A stretch of 64,000 nt of DNA from Ferrovibrio sp964218355. GTDB lineage: Bacteria > Pseudomonadota > Alphaproteobacteria > Ferrovibrionales > Ferrovibrionaceae. The notes under the pieces were generated by a model. The model was given only the letters and a program-made list of their open reading frames with translations, was not told the origin of the DNA and made no database searches. The translations under genes and the position numbers were made by a program. Where the stretch lies: positions 1-64,000 of the forward strand of contig NZ_CAXPMC010000026.1 in assembly GCF_964218355.1 (NCBI RefSeq). The letters are read 5' to 3'. Positions 24,057 to 33,000 of the stretch are shown here, piece after piece (position 1 is the first letter of the stretch; each line of letters opens with the position of its first letter).

Positions 24057-25331
24057 TCAGCCGGCCGCCGCTTGGCGCAGGCCGGTCCAGTCGGCCAGCT
24101 TCTCGCGCGGCGCACCCTGGCGGGCGGCGGCGGTTTCGGCCGCCTCGATGCGTTTCCAGCCGGCCCAGTCGATGGCGGCCAGGCCCTGCTGTTTCAGCAG
24201 GGCGTCGATGGCATCGCTGCCGGCCCGGGCTGGACGGGCATCGCCGTTATAGTCGGCAAGGATGCGGTCGGCCACCGCCTTGGCCTCGGCCCGGTTGGTC
24301 GGGATGGTGCCGCTGGGGCCGCGCTTGGCCCAGCCAACCACATACAGGCCCGGCGCGATGCGGCCCTCGTCATTCTCCAGCAGGCCGCGCTCATTCGCAC
24401 GCGGCAGGTCGCCCTGGGTCTCGGTGCGGTAGCCGATGGCGCTGATCACGGTGCCGGTAGAAAGCGGTGCATCGCTGCCTTTCAGCTTCAGGGCCTCGAC
24501 CCGGCCCGTGCCCAGCACGGCTTCCGGCGCGCTGTGGAAGCGGAAATGCAGCTTCACCGGCTTCTCGTCGGTGCGGGCGGCAAATTCATGCAGCAGCGCG
24601 AGGTTCTTTTCCTTCACCCGCGCCTCGGCGGGGTCGAGGCCGGCGGGCAGGGCCTCCGGCAGGTCGGCTTTCGCCACCACCGGGCGGAGATTCTCCAGCC
24701 GGCCCAGTTCGGCCAGTTCGGCGGTGGTGAAGCTGGCTTCCACGGGGCCGCGGCGGCCGATCATGTGGATGTCGGTCAGCGCAGTGCTGCCCAGGGCCGC
24801 CATGGCATGGGCGGTCAGGTCGCTGGCGGCCAGTTCCTGCGCGGTCTTGCCCAGCAGGCGGGCGATGTCGACGGCGACGTTGCCCTGGCCGATCACGGCT
24901 GCCGCCGGCCGGTCGAGCAGCGGCGCGATGTCGCGGAAATCCGGATGGCCGTTATACCAGCCGACGAAAGCCATCGAGCCGTAGCGGCCCGGCAGGTCCT
25001 CGCCGGGGATGCCGAGGCTGCGGTCGGCATGGGCGCCCAGGGCAAGGATCACGGCATCGTAGGTTTCCATCAGCCGGGCCAGCGGCAGCTCGGTGCCGAT
25101 GCCGACATTGCCGATGAAACGCAGGGAGCCGCTGCCGAACAGGCGGTCGAACTGCCGGGTCACCGCCTTGGTGCCCTGGTGATCGGGGGCGACGCCGAAA
25201 CGGATCAGGCCGTAGGGTGTCGGCAGCCGGTCGAAGACGTCGATCTTGAGGTCGGGACGCTGGCGGAGCAGGGCGTCGGCGCAGAACAGTCCGGAAGGAC
25301 CGCTGCCGACAATGGCGATATGGTGCAGCAC
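24057..25331 (-). CDS. Ferredoxin--NADP reductase-like flavoprotein, adrenodoxin-reductase type
   Basis: The likely start is GTG 25331 (VLHHIAIVGSGPSG), giving 424 residues; a longer frame to 25478 would run across the divergent neighbour. The FAD motif IAIVGSGPSGLFCADALL, then YGLIRFGVAPDHQGTKAV, the NADPH motif AVIGQGNVAVDIARLL and the C-terminal GRIAPGLYVVGWAKRGPSGTIPTNRAEA are hallmarks of adrenodoxin-reductase/FprA-type enzymes. It transfers electrons between NADPH and a ferredoxin. No ferredoxin gene is adjacent. Divergent from the amidohydrolase gene. Confidence 0.88.
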   Translation of the reverse strand: MLHHIAIVGSGPSGLFCADALLRQRPDLKIDVFDRLPTPYGLIRFGVAPDHQGTKAVTRQFDRLFGSGSLRFIGNVGIGTELPLARLMETYDAVILALGAHADRSLGIPGEDLPGRYGSMAFVGWYNGHPDFRDIAPLLDRPAAAVIGQGNVAVDIARLLGKTAQELAASDLTAHAMAALGSTALTDIHMIGRRGPVEASFTTAELAELGRLENLRPVVAKADLPEALPAGLDPAEARVKEKNLALLHEFAARTDEKPVKLHFRFHSAPEAVLGTGRVEALKLKGSDAPLSTGTVISAIGYRTETQGDLPRANERGLLENDEGRIAPGLYVVGWAKRGPSGTIPTNRAEAKAVADRILADYNGDARPARAGSDAIDALLKQQGLAAIDWAGWKRIEAAETAAARQGAPREKLADWTGLRQAAAG

Positions 25332-25459
25332 GATCTTGTTTCGGTTATGATGCCTGGATACCGGCGCAAGCTTAAGCAGCCTACCGGCCAGATGCAAACC
25401 CGCCGGTCCGGAAACCTGTTCCGTTTCATCCCTGAACCCCGTCTGCCGCATCCCCGCCC

Positions 25460-26242
25460 ATGATCCCGTCCGATCCACCCGTTTTCCGCCTTCTCAACCC
25501 CGGCGGCCATGCGCCTGTCGTGCTGATCTGCGACCATGCCAGCCATGCGGTGCCCGCCGCATTGCACAATCTCGGCCTGCCGCCGGCGGAACTGCGCCGC
25601 CATATCGGCTGGGACCCGGGCACGGCTGCGATCACCGAGGCGCTGTCGGCTTCGCTGGATGCGCCGGCGGTGCTGGCCGGCTATTCGCGGCTGCTGATCG
25701 ACTGCAACCGCCGGCTCGACGAGGCGACGCTGATCTGCGAAAGCAGCGACGGCACGCCGGTGCCGGGCAACCGGTCCATCGATGCGGCCGAACGCCAGCG
25801 CCGCATCGACGCATATTACCGGCCCTATCATGACGAGATCGACCGGGTGATGGCGGTGGCATGCCGCCGCCATGCCATGCCGGCCCTGCTGTCGATCCAC
25901 AGTTTCACGCCGCAGATGCGCAGCCGCCCGGTCGACCGGCCCTGGGATGTCGGCGTGGTGTGGGACCGCGACGACCGGTTGGCAGCCCCCCTGCTGCAGG
26001 CCCTGCGCGACGAGGGTGACCTCGTGGTCGGCGACAACGAACCCTACAGCGGCCGCACGGAATCCGGTGTCTCGATCCTGCGGCACGGTCAGGACAGGGG
26101 ATTGCATCACGTGATGGTCGAGCTGCGGCAGGACCGCGTGGAGACTACGGCCGGGGCCGCCGAATGGGCGGCGCGGCTCGACCGCTGCTTCCGCCGCATG
26201 CTGGCGGCTGCCGGCATTGCCGTTCCGGTGCCGGCATGCTGA
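25460..26242 (+). CDS. N-formylglutamate amidohydrolase family protein
   Basis: This 260-residue metal-dependent hydrolase has LICDHASHAVP at its N-terminus, LIDCNRRLDEATLI in the middle, and LLSIHSFTPQM with the catalytic-site His, all standard for this family (HutG-like). In the histidine-degradation pathway it converts N-formylglutamate to formate and glutamate, but no hut genes are nearby, so another formyl or acyl amino acid is possible. Its last codons overlap the start of the next gene. Confidence 0.88.
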   Translation: MIPSDPPVFRLLNPGGHAPVVLICDHASHAVPAALHNLGLPPAELRRHIGWDPGTAAITEALSASLDAPAVLAGYSRLLIDCNRRLDEATLICESSDGTPVPGNRSIDAAERQRRIDAYYRPYHDEIDRVMAVACRRHAMPALLSIHSFTPQMRSRPVDRPWDVGVVWDRDDRLAAPLLQALRDEGDLVVGDNEPYSGRTESGVSILRHGQDRGLHHVMVELRQDRVETTAGAAEWAARLDRCFRRMLAAAGIAVPVPAC

Positions 26243-27378
26243 GCGCGTCGGATTTCACCATCGGCATCGAGGAAGAGTATCTGCTGGTCGAGCGCGCCAG
26301 CGGCGCGCTGGCCGTGGAGCCGCCGGAGGCGATGCTGGCGGAATGCGAGGGCCTGGTCGGCGGCCAGGTCAATCCGGAATTCCTCAAATGCCAGATCGAG
26401 GTGTCGACCAGGGTCAGCCGCAATCTCGGCGAACTGCGCACCGACCTGGTCGGCCTGCGCCGTGCCGTGGCCGATGTCGCCGCCCGCCATGACCTGGCGC
26501 CGATTGCCGCCTCCACGCATCCCTTCGCCCGCTGGAGCGACCAGCGCCATACCGAGAAGGAACGCTACGACCGGCTGGCGAAAGATCTTGCCGGCGTTGC
26601 CCGGCGCCTGATCATCTGCGGCATGCATGTGCATATCGGCATCCCGGACGAGGATCTGCGCATCGACCTGATGAACCAGGTCAGTTATTTCCTGCCGCAT
26701 CTGCTGGCACTGTCGACCTCCTCGCCCTTCTGGCAGGGCGAGGAAAGCGGCCTGCAGTCGTACCGGCTGTCGGTATTCGACAGCCTGCCGCGCACCGGCC
26801 TGCCGGAACGCTTCGAATCCTGGGGCGAATACCAGCGCATGGTCAGCCGCCTGATGCAGGCCGGGCTGATCGAGGATGCCAGCAAGCTGTGGTGGGACAT
26901 CCGCCCCTCGGCGCGCTATCCGACCCTGGAGCTGCGGGTCACCGATGTCTGCACCCGTCTGGATGACGGGCTGTGCATCGCCGCCCTGTATCTCTGCCTG
27001 CTGTCGATGCTGCTGCGGCTGCGGCAGAAGAACCAGCGCTGGCGGGTCTATGCCAATACCCTGATCGACGAGAATCGCTGGCTGGCCCAGCGCTACGGCA
27101 TCGCCGGCAACCTGGTGGATTTCGGCAAGGGTGTCGCCATGCCCTATGCCGGGCTGCTGGAAGAACTGATCGAACTGACCCGCGAGGAGGCGGCGGGACT
27201 CGGCTGTCTGGCCGAGGTCGAACGCGCGCGCGGCATCCTGGCCCGCGGCACCTCGGCCCAGCGGCAGTTGCATGTCTATCGCGCCGCCCTAGATTCCGGG
27301 CAGGACAAGGCCGCGGCCCTGCGGGCCGTGGTCGACTGGCTGGCGGCCGAGACGGTCAATTTCGAGATACCGGCGTGA
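26236..27378 (+). CDS. YbdK-family carboxylate-amine ligase
   Basis: This 380-residue protein starts at ATG 26236, overlapping the amidohydrolase stop by 7 nt. The opening DFTIGIEEEYLLVE, then NPEFLKCQIEVSTRVSRNLGELRTDL, GMHVHIGIPDEDL and LWWDIRPSARYPTLELRVTDVC match the glutamate-cysteine ligase-like YbdK family, which ligates a carboxylate to an amine with ATP. Its natural product is unknown. It is operonic with the amidohydrolase and the DUF1244 gene. Confidence 0.88.
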   Translation: MLSASDFTIGIEEEYLLVERASGALAVEPPEAMLAECEGLVGGQVNPEFLKCQIEVSTRVSRNLGELRTDLVGLRRAVADVAARHDLAPIAASTHPFARWSDQRHTEKERYDRLAKDLAGVARRLIICGMHVHIGIPDEDLRIDLMNQVSYFLPHLLALSTSSPFWQGEESGLQSYRLSVFDSLPRTGLPERFESWGEYQRMVSRLMQAGLIEDASKLWWDIRPSARYPTLELRVTDVCTRLDDGLCIAALYLCLLSMLLRLRQKNQRWRVYANTLIDENRWLAQRYGIAGNLVDFGKGVAMPYAGLLEELIELTREEAAGLGCLAEVERARGILARGTSAQRQLHVYRAALDSGQDKAAALRAVVDWLAAETVNFEIPA

Positions 27379-27389
27379 CGGAGGATGGC

Positions 27390-27701
27390 ATGAGCGACAT
27401 CGACGACAAGACCCGCACCGAGCTGGAGGCCGCAGCCTTCCGCCGCCTGGTCGAGCATCTGCGCGGCCGTACCGACGTGCAGAATATCGACCTGATGAAC
27501 CTGGCCGGCTTCTGCCGCAACTGCCTGAGCAACTGGTACCAGGAGGCGGCGAAGGACAGGGGCATCGAGATCGACAAGATGGCGGCGCGCGAGATCGTCT
27601 ATGGCATGCCCTATACCGAATGGCAGGCGAAATACCAGAAAGAGGCTTCGCCCGAGCAGCAGAAGGCCTTTGCCGAGTCGATCAAGGCACACCAGCACTG
27701 A
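27390..27701 (+). CDS. DUF1244 family protein
   Basis: This 103-residue protein starts at ATG 27390 behind GGAGG (a GTG at 27375 overlapping the ligase stop is an alternative). It carries the family's core AFRRLVEHL, DLMNLAGFCRNCLSNWYQEAA and YGMPYTEWQAKYQKEASPEQQKAF. The conserved CxxC-like Cys pair is in FCRNC. The function is unknown. It is the last gene of the ligase operon and lies directly ahead of the gapR promoter. Confidence 0.88.
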   Translation: MSDIDDKTRTELEAAAFRRLVEHLRGRTDVQNIDLMNLAGFCRNCLSNWYQEAAKDRGIEIDKMAAREIVYGMPYTEWQAKYQKEASPEQQKAFAESIKAHQH

Positions 27702-27710
27702 CGCCCGCAG

Positions 27711-27749
27711 GGACTTGTCCACAGGCGGCGCATTCCTGTGGATAAGTCC
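27711..27749. promoter_or_regulatory. Inverted pair of DnaA boxes upstream of gapR
   Basis: Arms of 15 bp (27711-27725 and 27735-27749) match at 14 positions and are separated by 9 bp. The right arm carries TGTGGATAA, a perfect DnaA box on the minus strand. The left arm carries TTGTCCACA, a one-mismatch box on the plus strand. They lie 11 bp before the gapR -35 box. Function is inferred. Confidence 0.65.
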
Positions 27750-27759
27750 GGTGCGGCGG

Positions 27760-27787
27760 TTGGACCGGCGGGACCCGCCGCTATAAT
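27760..27787 (+). promoter_or_regulatory. gapR promoter
   Basis: A perfect TATAAT (27782-27787) is preceded after 16 bp by TTGGAC (27760-27765), a partial -35 box. The predicted start leaves a ~42-nt leader before the gapR ATG. Confidence 0.65.
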
Positions 27788-27835
27788 CCGCCGCCAGCCC
27801 ACCCGACATTCCTTCCGCTTCCCGAGGTAGCGCCC

Positions 27836-28111
27836 ATGGCCACCAAACTCATCTCCGGCAACTTCTCCGCCGACCAGCTGAACCAGCTGGTCGCCCGCAT
27901 CGAGCGGCTGGAGGAAGAGAAGAAGGCGCTGGCCGACGATATCCGCGAGGTCTATGCCGAGGCCAAGGCACATGGCTTCGACACCAAGATCCTGCGCCAG
28001 GTGATCAAGCTGCGCAAACTCGACCGCGCCGAACTGGCCGAGCAGGAAAGCCTGCTGCAGGTCTACATGGATGCGCTCGGCATGCAGACCGACGCGCAGG
28101 CCGCGGAGTAG
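27836..28111 (+). CDS. gapR: GapR nucleoid-associated protein (DUF2312)
   Basis: This 91-residue all-helical protein shows the family's near-invariant stretch: FSADQLNQLVARIERLEEEKKALADDIREVYAEAKAHGFDTKILRQVIKLRKLDRAELAEQESLLQVYMDAL. In Caulobacter GapR forms a clamp on overtwisted, AT-rich DNA ahead of the replication fork and stimulates topoisomerases. The gene has its own strong promoter, with an inverted DnaA-box pair directly before it. An exported-protein gene follows 4 bp later. Confidence 0.93.
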   Translation: MATKLISGNFSADQLNQLVARIERLEEEKKALADDIREVYAEAKAHGFDTKILRQVIKLRKLDRAELAEQESLLQVYMDALGMQTDAQAAE

Positions 28112-28115
28112 GCGG

Positions 28116-28535
28116 ATGGCCGGCCGCTCCGGATTCGCGTCCGGCGCGGCGGCGCTGCTGGCCGTCCTGCTGGCCGGCACGGCCGGCGCCCAGCAGGGCC
28201 CCGGAATCCCGAATATCGTGCCCGGCATCGTCACCGACGATGCCCAGGCCTGCGTCTCGGTGGCCAATCTCACGCAGTATAACTGGCCGGTCACCATCAC
28301 CCGCAAGGATCGCGGCCGCAGCACCGTGGGCGTGAAGCCGCGCGAGGTGATGCGCTATTGCGCGCCCGACCGGCTGCGGCCCGATGAATACATCATCGTC
28401 ACCCTGCGCTCGTCCTGGCTGCCGCTGGGCGAATGCAAGCTGAAGAACCGCGGCACCATGGAAATCTTCCGGGTGAAAGACCCGGACATGCAGAGCGGCG
28501 AGCGCACCGAAGTGAAATGCTACGAGGGACGCTGA
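28116..28535 (+). CDS. Exported hypothetical protein
   Basis: This 139-residue protein starts at ATG 28116 with a signal peptide (FASGAAALLAVLLAGTAGAQ), likely cleaved after AGA. The mature part has three Cys (DAQACVS, MRYCAPD, LGECKLKN) and KCYEGR at the end, suggesting disulphides in the periplasm. The sequence between, NWPVTITRKDRGRSTVGVKPREVMRYC, resembles no family I can name. It is 4 bp after gapR and overlaps none of the next gene but abuts it at TGATTG. Confidence 0.7.
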   Translation: MAGRSGFASGAAALLAVLLAGTAGAQQGPGIPNIVPGIVTDDAQACVSVANLTQYNWPVTITRKDRGRSTVGVKPREVMRYCAPDRLRPDEYIIVTLRSSWLPLGECKLKNRGTMEIFRVKDPDMQSGERTEVKCYEGR

Positions 28536-29012
28536 TTGCCGCCGCTTGACGGTGCCTTCCTGCGCTGGAGCCTGCGTGGCCTGCTGGCGCTGCTGGCTGG
28601 CGGCATCGTCGCGCTGGTCTGCGGTACCCTTGCCGTCAGCTTCAACATGGTGCTGACCGCCATGATGAAATCCGATGATGGTCTGGTGGCGGCCGATCTC
28701 CTGCTCGGCACGCTGGGCCTGTGGCCGATCATGGCCAGCCTCGGGCTGCCCTTCGCGCTGCTCGCCGCCCTGCTGTTCGGCGCGCCGGCCCTCGGCGCGA
28801 TCTGGGCCTGCCGGGACGACACGCCCTGGCTGCGGTCGCGCCAGGCCTATATGGCTATCGCCGTGCTGATCAGCGTCTTCGTGGCGCTGATCGGCGTGCT
28901 GCTGGCGTGGACGGAGTCCGCCGCGCCGCTCACCGCGCTGCGGGTGGCGGCCTTTGCGCTGTTCACCGGCCCGCCCACCGGCCTCGTGGTGCGCTGGATC
29001 GTCGAGCGCTGA
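28536..29012 (+). CDS. Small membrane protein, TTG start
   Basis: This 158-residue protein appears to start at TTG 28536, directly after the upstream TGA (TGATTG), so translational coupling is likely. Four hydrophobic segments are visible: LLALLAGGIVALVCGTLAVS, LLLGTLGLWPIMASLGLPFALLAALLF, YMAIAVLISVFVALIGVLLAW and LTALRVAAFALFTGPPTGLVV. It is an integral inner-membrane protein without recognisable family. The start codon choice is uncertain, because the first in-frame ATG comes late. Confidence 0.6.
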   Translation: MPPLDGAFLRWSLRGLLALLAGGIVALVCGTLAVSFNMVLTAMMKSDDGLVAADLLLGTLGLWPIMASLGLPFALLAALLFGAPALGAIWACRDDTPWLRSRQAYMAIAVLISVFVALIGVLLAWTESAAPLTALRVAAFALFTGPPTGLVVRWIVER

Positions 29013-29016
29013 CGGG

Positions 29017-29901
29017 CTAGTGCCCGCGCGCCGCCAGCCAGTCGCGGATCTGCGGCAGCACCACCTGCGGCCTGCGCACCCAGCGGAAATGGTCGATCCC
29101 CTCGAAACCCAGCGCCTGCGGATCGAGGTGATGGCGCGTCACGGCGGCCTTCGGGAAGCGCCGCACGATGTCGTTCATGGCATGCTTCGGCGCAAAGAAA
29201 TCGCCCTGCAGCGAGATCGCCAGCACCGGCAGGGTCAGAGTTGCCAGCACGGAATCGTGGTCGGTCTTCCGCGGCCGGCCGAACCGGAACCGCCCGGTGC
29301 GTGCCTGCCGGCCCCAGTCGGCGATCACGCCGCGCGCCTCGCGGCCGGCAAACCGGAATGTGCCGCCGGGGAAATGGCCGAGCAGCCGGCCGGCCAACAC
29401 CGCCGCCTGGCTGTAGGGCCAGAAGGGCAGCGGCCACAGCTTCCAGTGCACGGAGCTCACGGCGGTGAGGATCAGGCCGGCCAGCTGTTCCGGATGATGC
29501 GCGGCATAGATGCTGCTGATCTGGCCGCCCAGCGAGTGGCCGTAGAGATAGAGCGGCGCTGCCGGGAAGCGCGCCTTCACGGCGATCACCGCCTGCGGCC
29601 AGTCCTCGGTCAGCATCTCGTGATAGCCGAAATCGTAGCGCCAGCCGGGCCGGCGGCCGCCGCGTTCCTCATGGCCGCGCAGTTCGGCCACGGCCACGTT
29701 GTTGCCGGCCTGCTGCAGCGCCGTCGCCAGCGGCGTGTAATAGCCTGCCTTCACGCCCATCGCCGGCTGGATCAGGATCGCGGGCGCGGCCGGATCGGCG
29801 GCCGGGTAGATCGACAGCGTGAAAAACGTGCCCTCGGCCCGGTGCAGGGTGATGCTTTCCGGGGCGGCGGCAGCCGTCTGTATGGGCGTGGCATCGGTCA
29901 T
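29017..29901 (-). CDS. Alpha/beta hydrolase
   Basis: This protein of ~294 residues starts at ATG 29901 (MTDATPIQTAAA; ATG at 29910 is an alternative). The alpha/beta-hydrolase fold is shown by ILIQPAMGVKAGYYTPLATALQQAGNNVAVAELRGHEERG, the nucleophile elbow LYGHSLGGQISSIY, an acid-bearing strand LAISLQGDFFAP and a C-terminal His in GIDHFRWV. It is a cytoplasmic esterase or lipase-like enzyme with unknown substrate. It is convergent with the membrane-protein gene. Confidence 0.8.
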   Translation of the reverse strand: MTDATPIQTAAAAPESITLHRAEGTFFTLSIYPAADPAAPAILIQPAMGVKAGYYTPLATALQQAGNNVAVAELRGHEERGGRRPGWRYDFGYHEMLTEDWPQAVIAVKARFPAAPLYLYGHSLGGQISSIYAAHHPEQLAGLILTAVSSVHWKLWPLPFWPYSQAAVLAGRLLGHFPGGTFRFAGREARGVIADWGRQARTGRFRFGRPRKTDHDSVLATLTLPVLAISLQGDFFAPKHAMNDIVRRFPKAAVTRHHLDPQALGFEGIDHFRWVRRPQVVLPQIRDWLAARGH

Positions 29902-29952
29902 GGCCGGCATTCCGCCACGCCGCTGCCCGGCTGGCAATAACCTTTCCGGTAA

Positions 29953-29978
29953 TGCCGCCACGGCATGCCGTGGCGGCA
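29953..29978. repeat. Perfect 26-bp palindrome
   Basis: Thirteen bases (TGCCGCCACGGCA) are followed immediately by their reverse complement, with no spacer. It lies between the alpha/beta hydrolase gene start and the terminator of the indolepyruvate oxidoreductase gene. It may be a protein-binding site, for the hydrolase promoter, or a relic of repeat mobility. Confidence 0.85.
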
Positions 29979-29983
29979 GCCAC

Positions 29984-30015
29984 AAAAAAGCCGGCCCGGT
30001 GCGATCCGGGCCGGC
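29984..30015 (-). terminator. Terminator of the indolepyruvate oxidoreductase gene
   Basis: GCCGGCCCGG and CCGGGCCGGC form a 10-bp stem with a 6-base loop. On the minus strand the stem is followed by T6 (29984-29989), a textbook rho-independent terminator 17 bp after the leftward gene's stop. Confidence 0.85.
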
Positions 30016-30031
30016 CTGGGGTTTCGGGATG

Positions 30032-33000
30032 TCACTCCGCTGCGGTTGCCACCGGCGCTGCGGGGCTGCGGAAGGTTTCCAGCAGCTTTGCCCATTTCCC
30101 GCGCGCGGCCTTCAGGTTGCGCAGCTTCACATGGCCATAGCCGCGGATCTCCTCGGGGATCGAGGCCAGCTGCACGGCCAGCGCATGGCTGTCCGGGCCG
30201 AGGCCGGCGCAGAGTTCCTCGACCAGCGCGGCATAGTCGGCGACCAGCTGGCGCTCCAGCTTCCGTTCTTCGGTGTAGCCGAAGATGTCGAAGGCCGTGC
30301 CGCGCAGGCCCTTCAGCTTCGCCAGCAGCCCGAAGGCGCGCAGCATCCACGGGCCGTAGACGCTTTTCCTCGCCTCGCCGGTGACCGGGTCAGGATGATT
30401 GGTCAGCGGCGGGGCCAGATGGAAGCTGAGCCGGAAGTCGCCCTCGAACTGGGCATTCAGCTGCTTCAGGAAGCTGCCATCGGTATAGAGCCGCGCCACC
30501 TCGTATTCGTCCTTGTAGGCCATCACCTTGTAGGCATAGCGGGCGACCGCTTCGGCGAAGCCGGTCATGCCCTTCGCCTGCCGGCTTTCGGCGGCGACGG
30601 CTTTTTCCACCAGGGCCCGGTAGCGCTCGGCATAGGCGGCGTTCTGATAGGCGGCCAGACGCGGCAGGCGGTCGGCCAGCAGCTCGTCGGCGGTCTTCGC
30701 GAAGGTTTTCAGCTCGGCCGGCGGAATCGCCGGCCGCGCGATGTCTTCCACCGCCTTCGGGTTCTGGGCATAGAGCCGGCCCCAGTTCAGCGACCGGATA
30801 TTGCCCTCGATGGCGGTGCCGTTCAGCTCGATGGCCTTCAGCAGCGCATCCAGCGAGACCGGGATCAGGCCGCGCTGCACGGCATAGCCCAGCATGAACA
30901 TGTTGGTGGCGATGGCATCGCCCATCAGCGCCGTGGCGATGCGGGTGCCCTCGAGGAATTCCGACAGGTTTTCGCCGGCCGCCTTGCGGATCGCCTGCAC
31001 CATGGCGTCGTCGTCGAATTTCAGGTTCGGATTCAGGGTGAAGGCCGCCGTCGGCGTCAGATGCGTGTTGATCACTGCCCGGGTCGAGCCGCGATGCACC
31101 TTCTCCAGCGCCGCATCGCCGGCCGCCACCACCATGTCGCAGCCCAGCAGCAGGCTGGCGCCGCCGGCAGCGACCCGCACGGCATGGATGTCATCCGGCG
31201 TCTTGGCAATGCGGACATGGCTGAGCACCGCGCCGTTCTTCTGGGCGAGGCCGGTGAAATCGAGGACGGAGGTTCCGTAGCCCTCGATGTGCGCGGCCAT
31301 GCCGAGAATCTGACCGATGGTCACCACGCCGGTGCCGCCGATGCCGGTGATCAGGATATTGTAGGGCTGGTCCAGCGCCGGAGTTTCCGGCTGCTGCAGG
31401 CCGGCGAACAGCGCATCGATATCCGCGGCGCCGGGGCCCTGGGCAACCTTCACCTTCGCCCGCTTGACGCGGCCGCCATGCACGGTGACGAAGCTGGGGC
31501 AGAAGCCGTTGACGCAGGAAAAGTCCTTGTTGCAGGAGGACTGGTTGATCTTGCGCTTGCGGCCGAGTTCGGTTTCCAGCGGCTCGACCGAGACGCAGTT
31601 CGACTTCACCGAACAGTCGCCGCAGCCCTCGCAGACCGCCTCGTTGATGAAGACGCGCCTGTCCGGATCGGGAAAGGTGCCGCGCTTGCGGCGGCGGCGC
31701 TTCTCGGCGGCACAGGTCTGATCGTAGAGCAGGACGGTGACGCCCTCGATCTCGCGCAGTTCGCGCTGCACGGCATCCAGTTCGTCGCGGTGGCGGATGG
31801 TCACGCCCGGCGCCCAGTCGGTGCCGACCGGATACTTGTCGGGTTCGTCGGTGACGACGACGATCTTCTTCACGCCTTCGCCATAGACCTGCTTGGTGAT
31901 GTCGGGCGGGGTCAGCTGGCCGTCATGGGGCTGGCCGCCGGTCATGGCCACGGCGTCGTTGTACAGAATCTTGTAGGTCAGGTTCACCTTCGCCGCGATG
32001 CTGGCGCGGATCGCCAGCAGACCGGAATGAAAGTAGGTGCCGTCGCCGAGATTGGCGAAGATGTGCTTCTCTTCGGTGAACGGCGCCTGGCCCACCCAGG
32101 GCACGCCTTCGCCGCCCATCTGGGTAAAGGTCTCGGTCGAGCGGTCCATCCACTGGACCATGAAATGGCAGCCGATGCCGGCCACGGCGCGGCTGCCTTC
32201 CGGCACCCGGGTCGAGGTGTTGTGCGGGCAGCCCGAGCAGAAATACGGCATGCGCTGGGCCTTGGCGGTGCCGGCGGCAGCCGCCTTGCGCTCGGCTTCC
32301 TGCTGTTCGAGGAAGGCGATGCGTTCCTCGATGCGCGGGCTGGTGTGGAATTTCCGGATCCGCTTGTAGATCGCCCGGGCCACCATGGCCGGCGAGAGTT
32401 CGCCCGACGATGGCAGGATCCATTCGCCGGCCTCGTCGAACTTGCCGACCACGCGCGGCCGCACGTCCTCGCGCCAGTTATACAGCTGTTCCTTCAGCTG
32501 GTTCTCGATGATGGCGCGCTTTTCCTCCACCACCAGAACCTCTTCGAGGCCTTCGGCGAAATGGCGGGCACCCTCGCGCTCCAGCGGCCAGACCATGCCG
32601 ACCTTGTAGAGGCGGATGCCGATCTCGGCAGCCAGCGCATCGTCGAGGCCCAGATCGTCGAAGGCCTGGCGCACATCGAGATAGGACTTGCCGGTGGTGA
32701 TGATGCCCAGCCGCGGTTTCGGGCTGTCGATCACCACGCGGTCGATATGGTTGGCGCGGGCGAAAGCCAGCGCGGCATAGGCCTTGTGCTGCTGCAGGCG
32801 CAGTTCCTGCTCGAGGATGCCGTCGGGCCAGCGGATGTTCAGGCCGCCCGGCGGCATCCGGAAATCCTCGGGATAGACGATCTGCAGGCGGGCCGGGTCG
32901 ATCGACACGCTGGCCGAGCTTTCCACCGTCTCGGTCTGGCACTTGAAGCCGACCCAGACGCCGGCATAGCGCGACATTGCCCAGCCGAGCAGGCCGTAAT

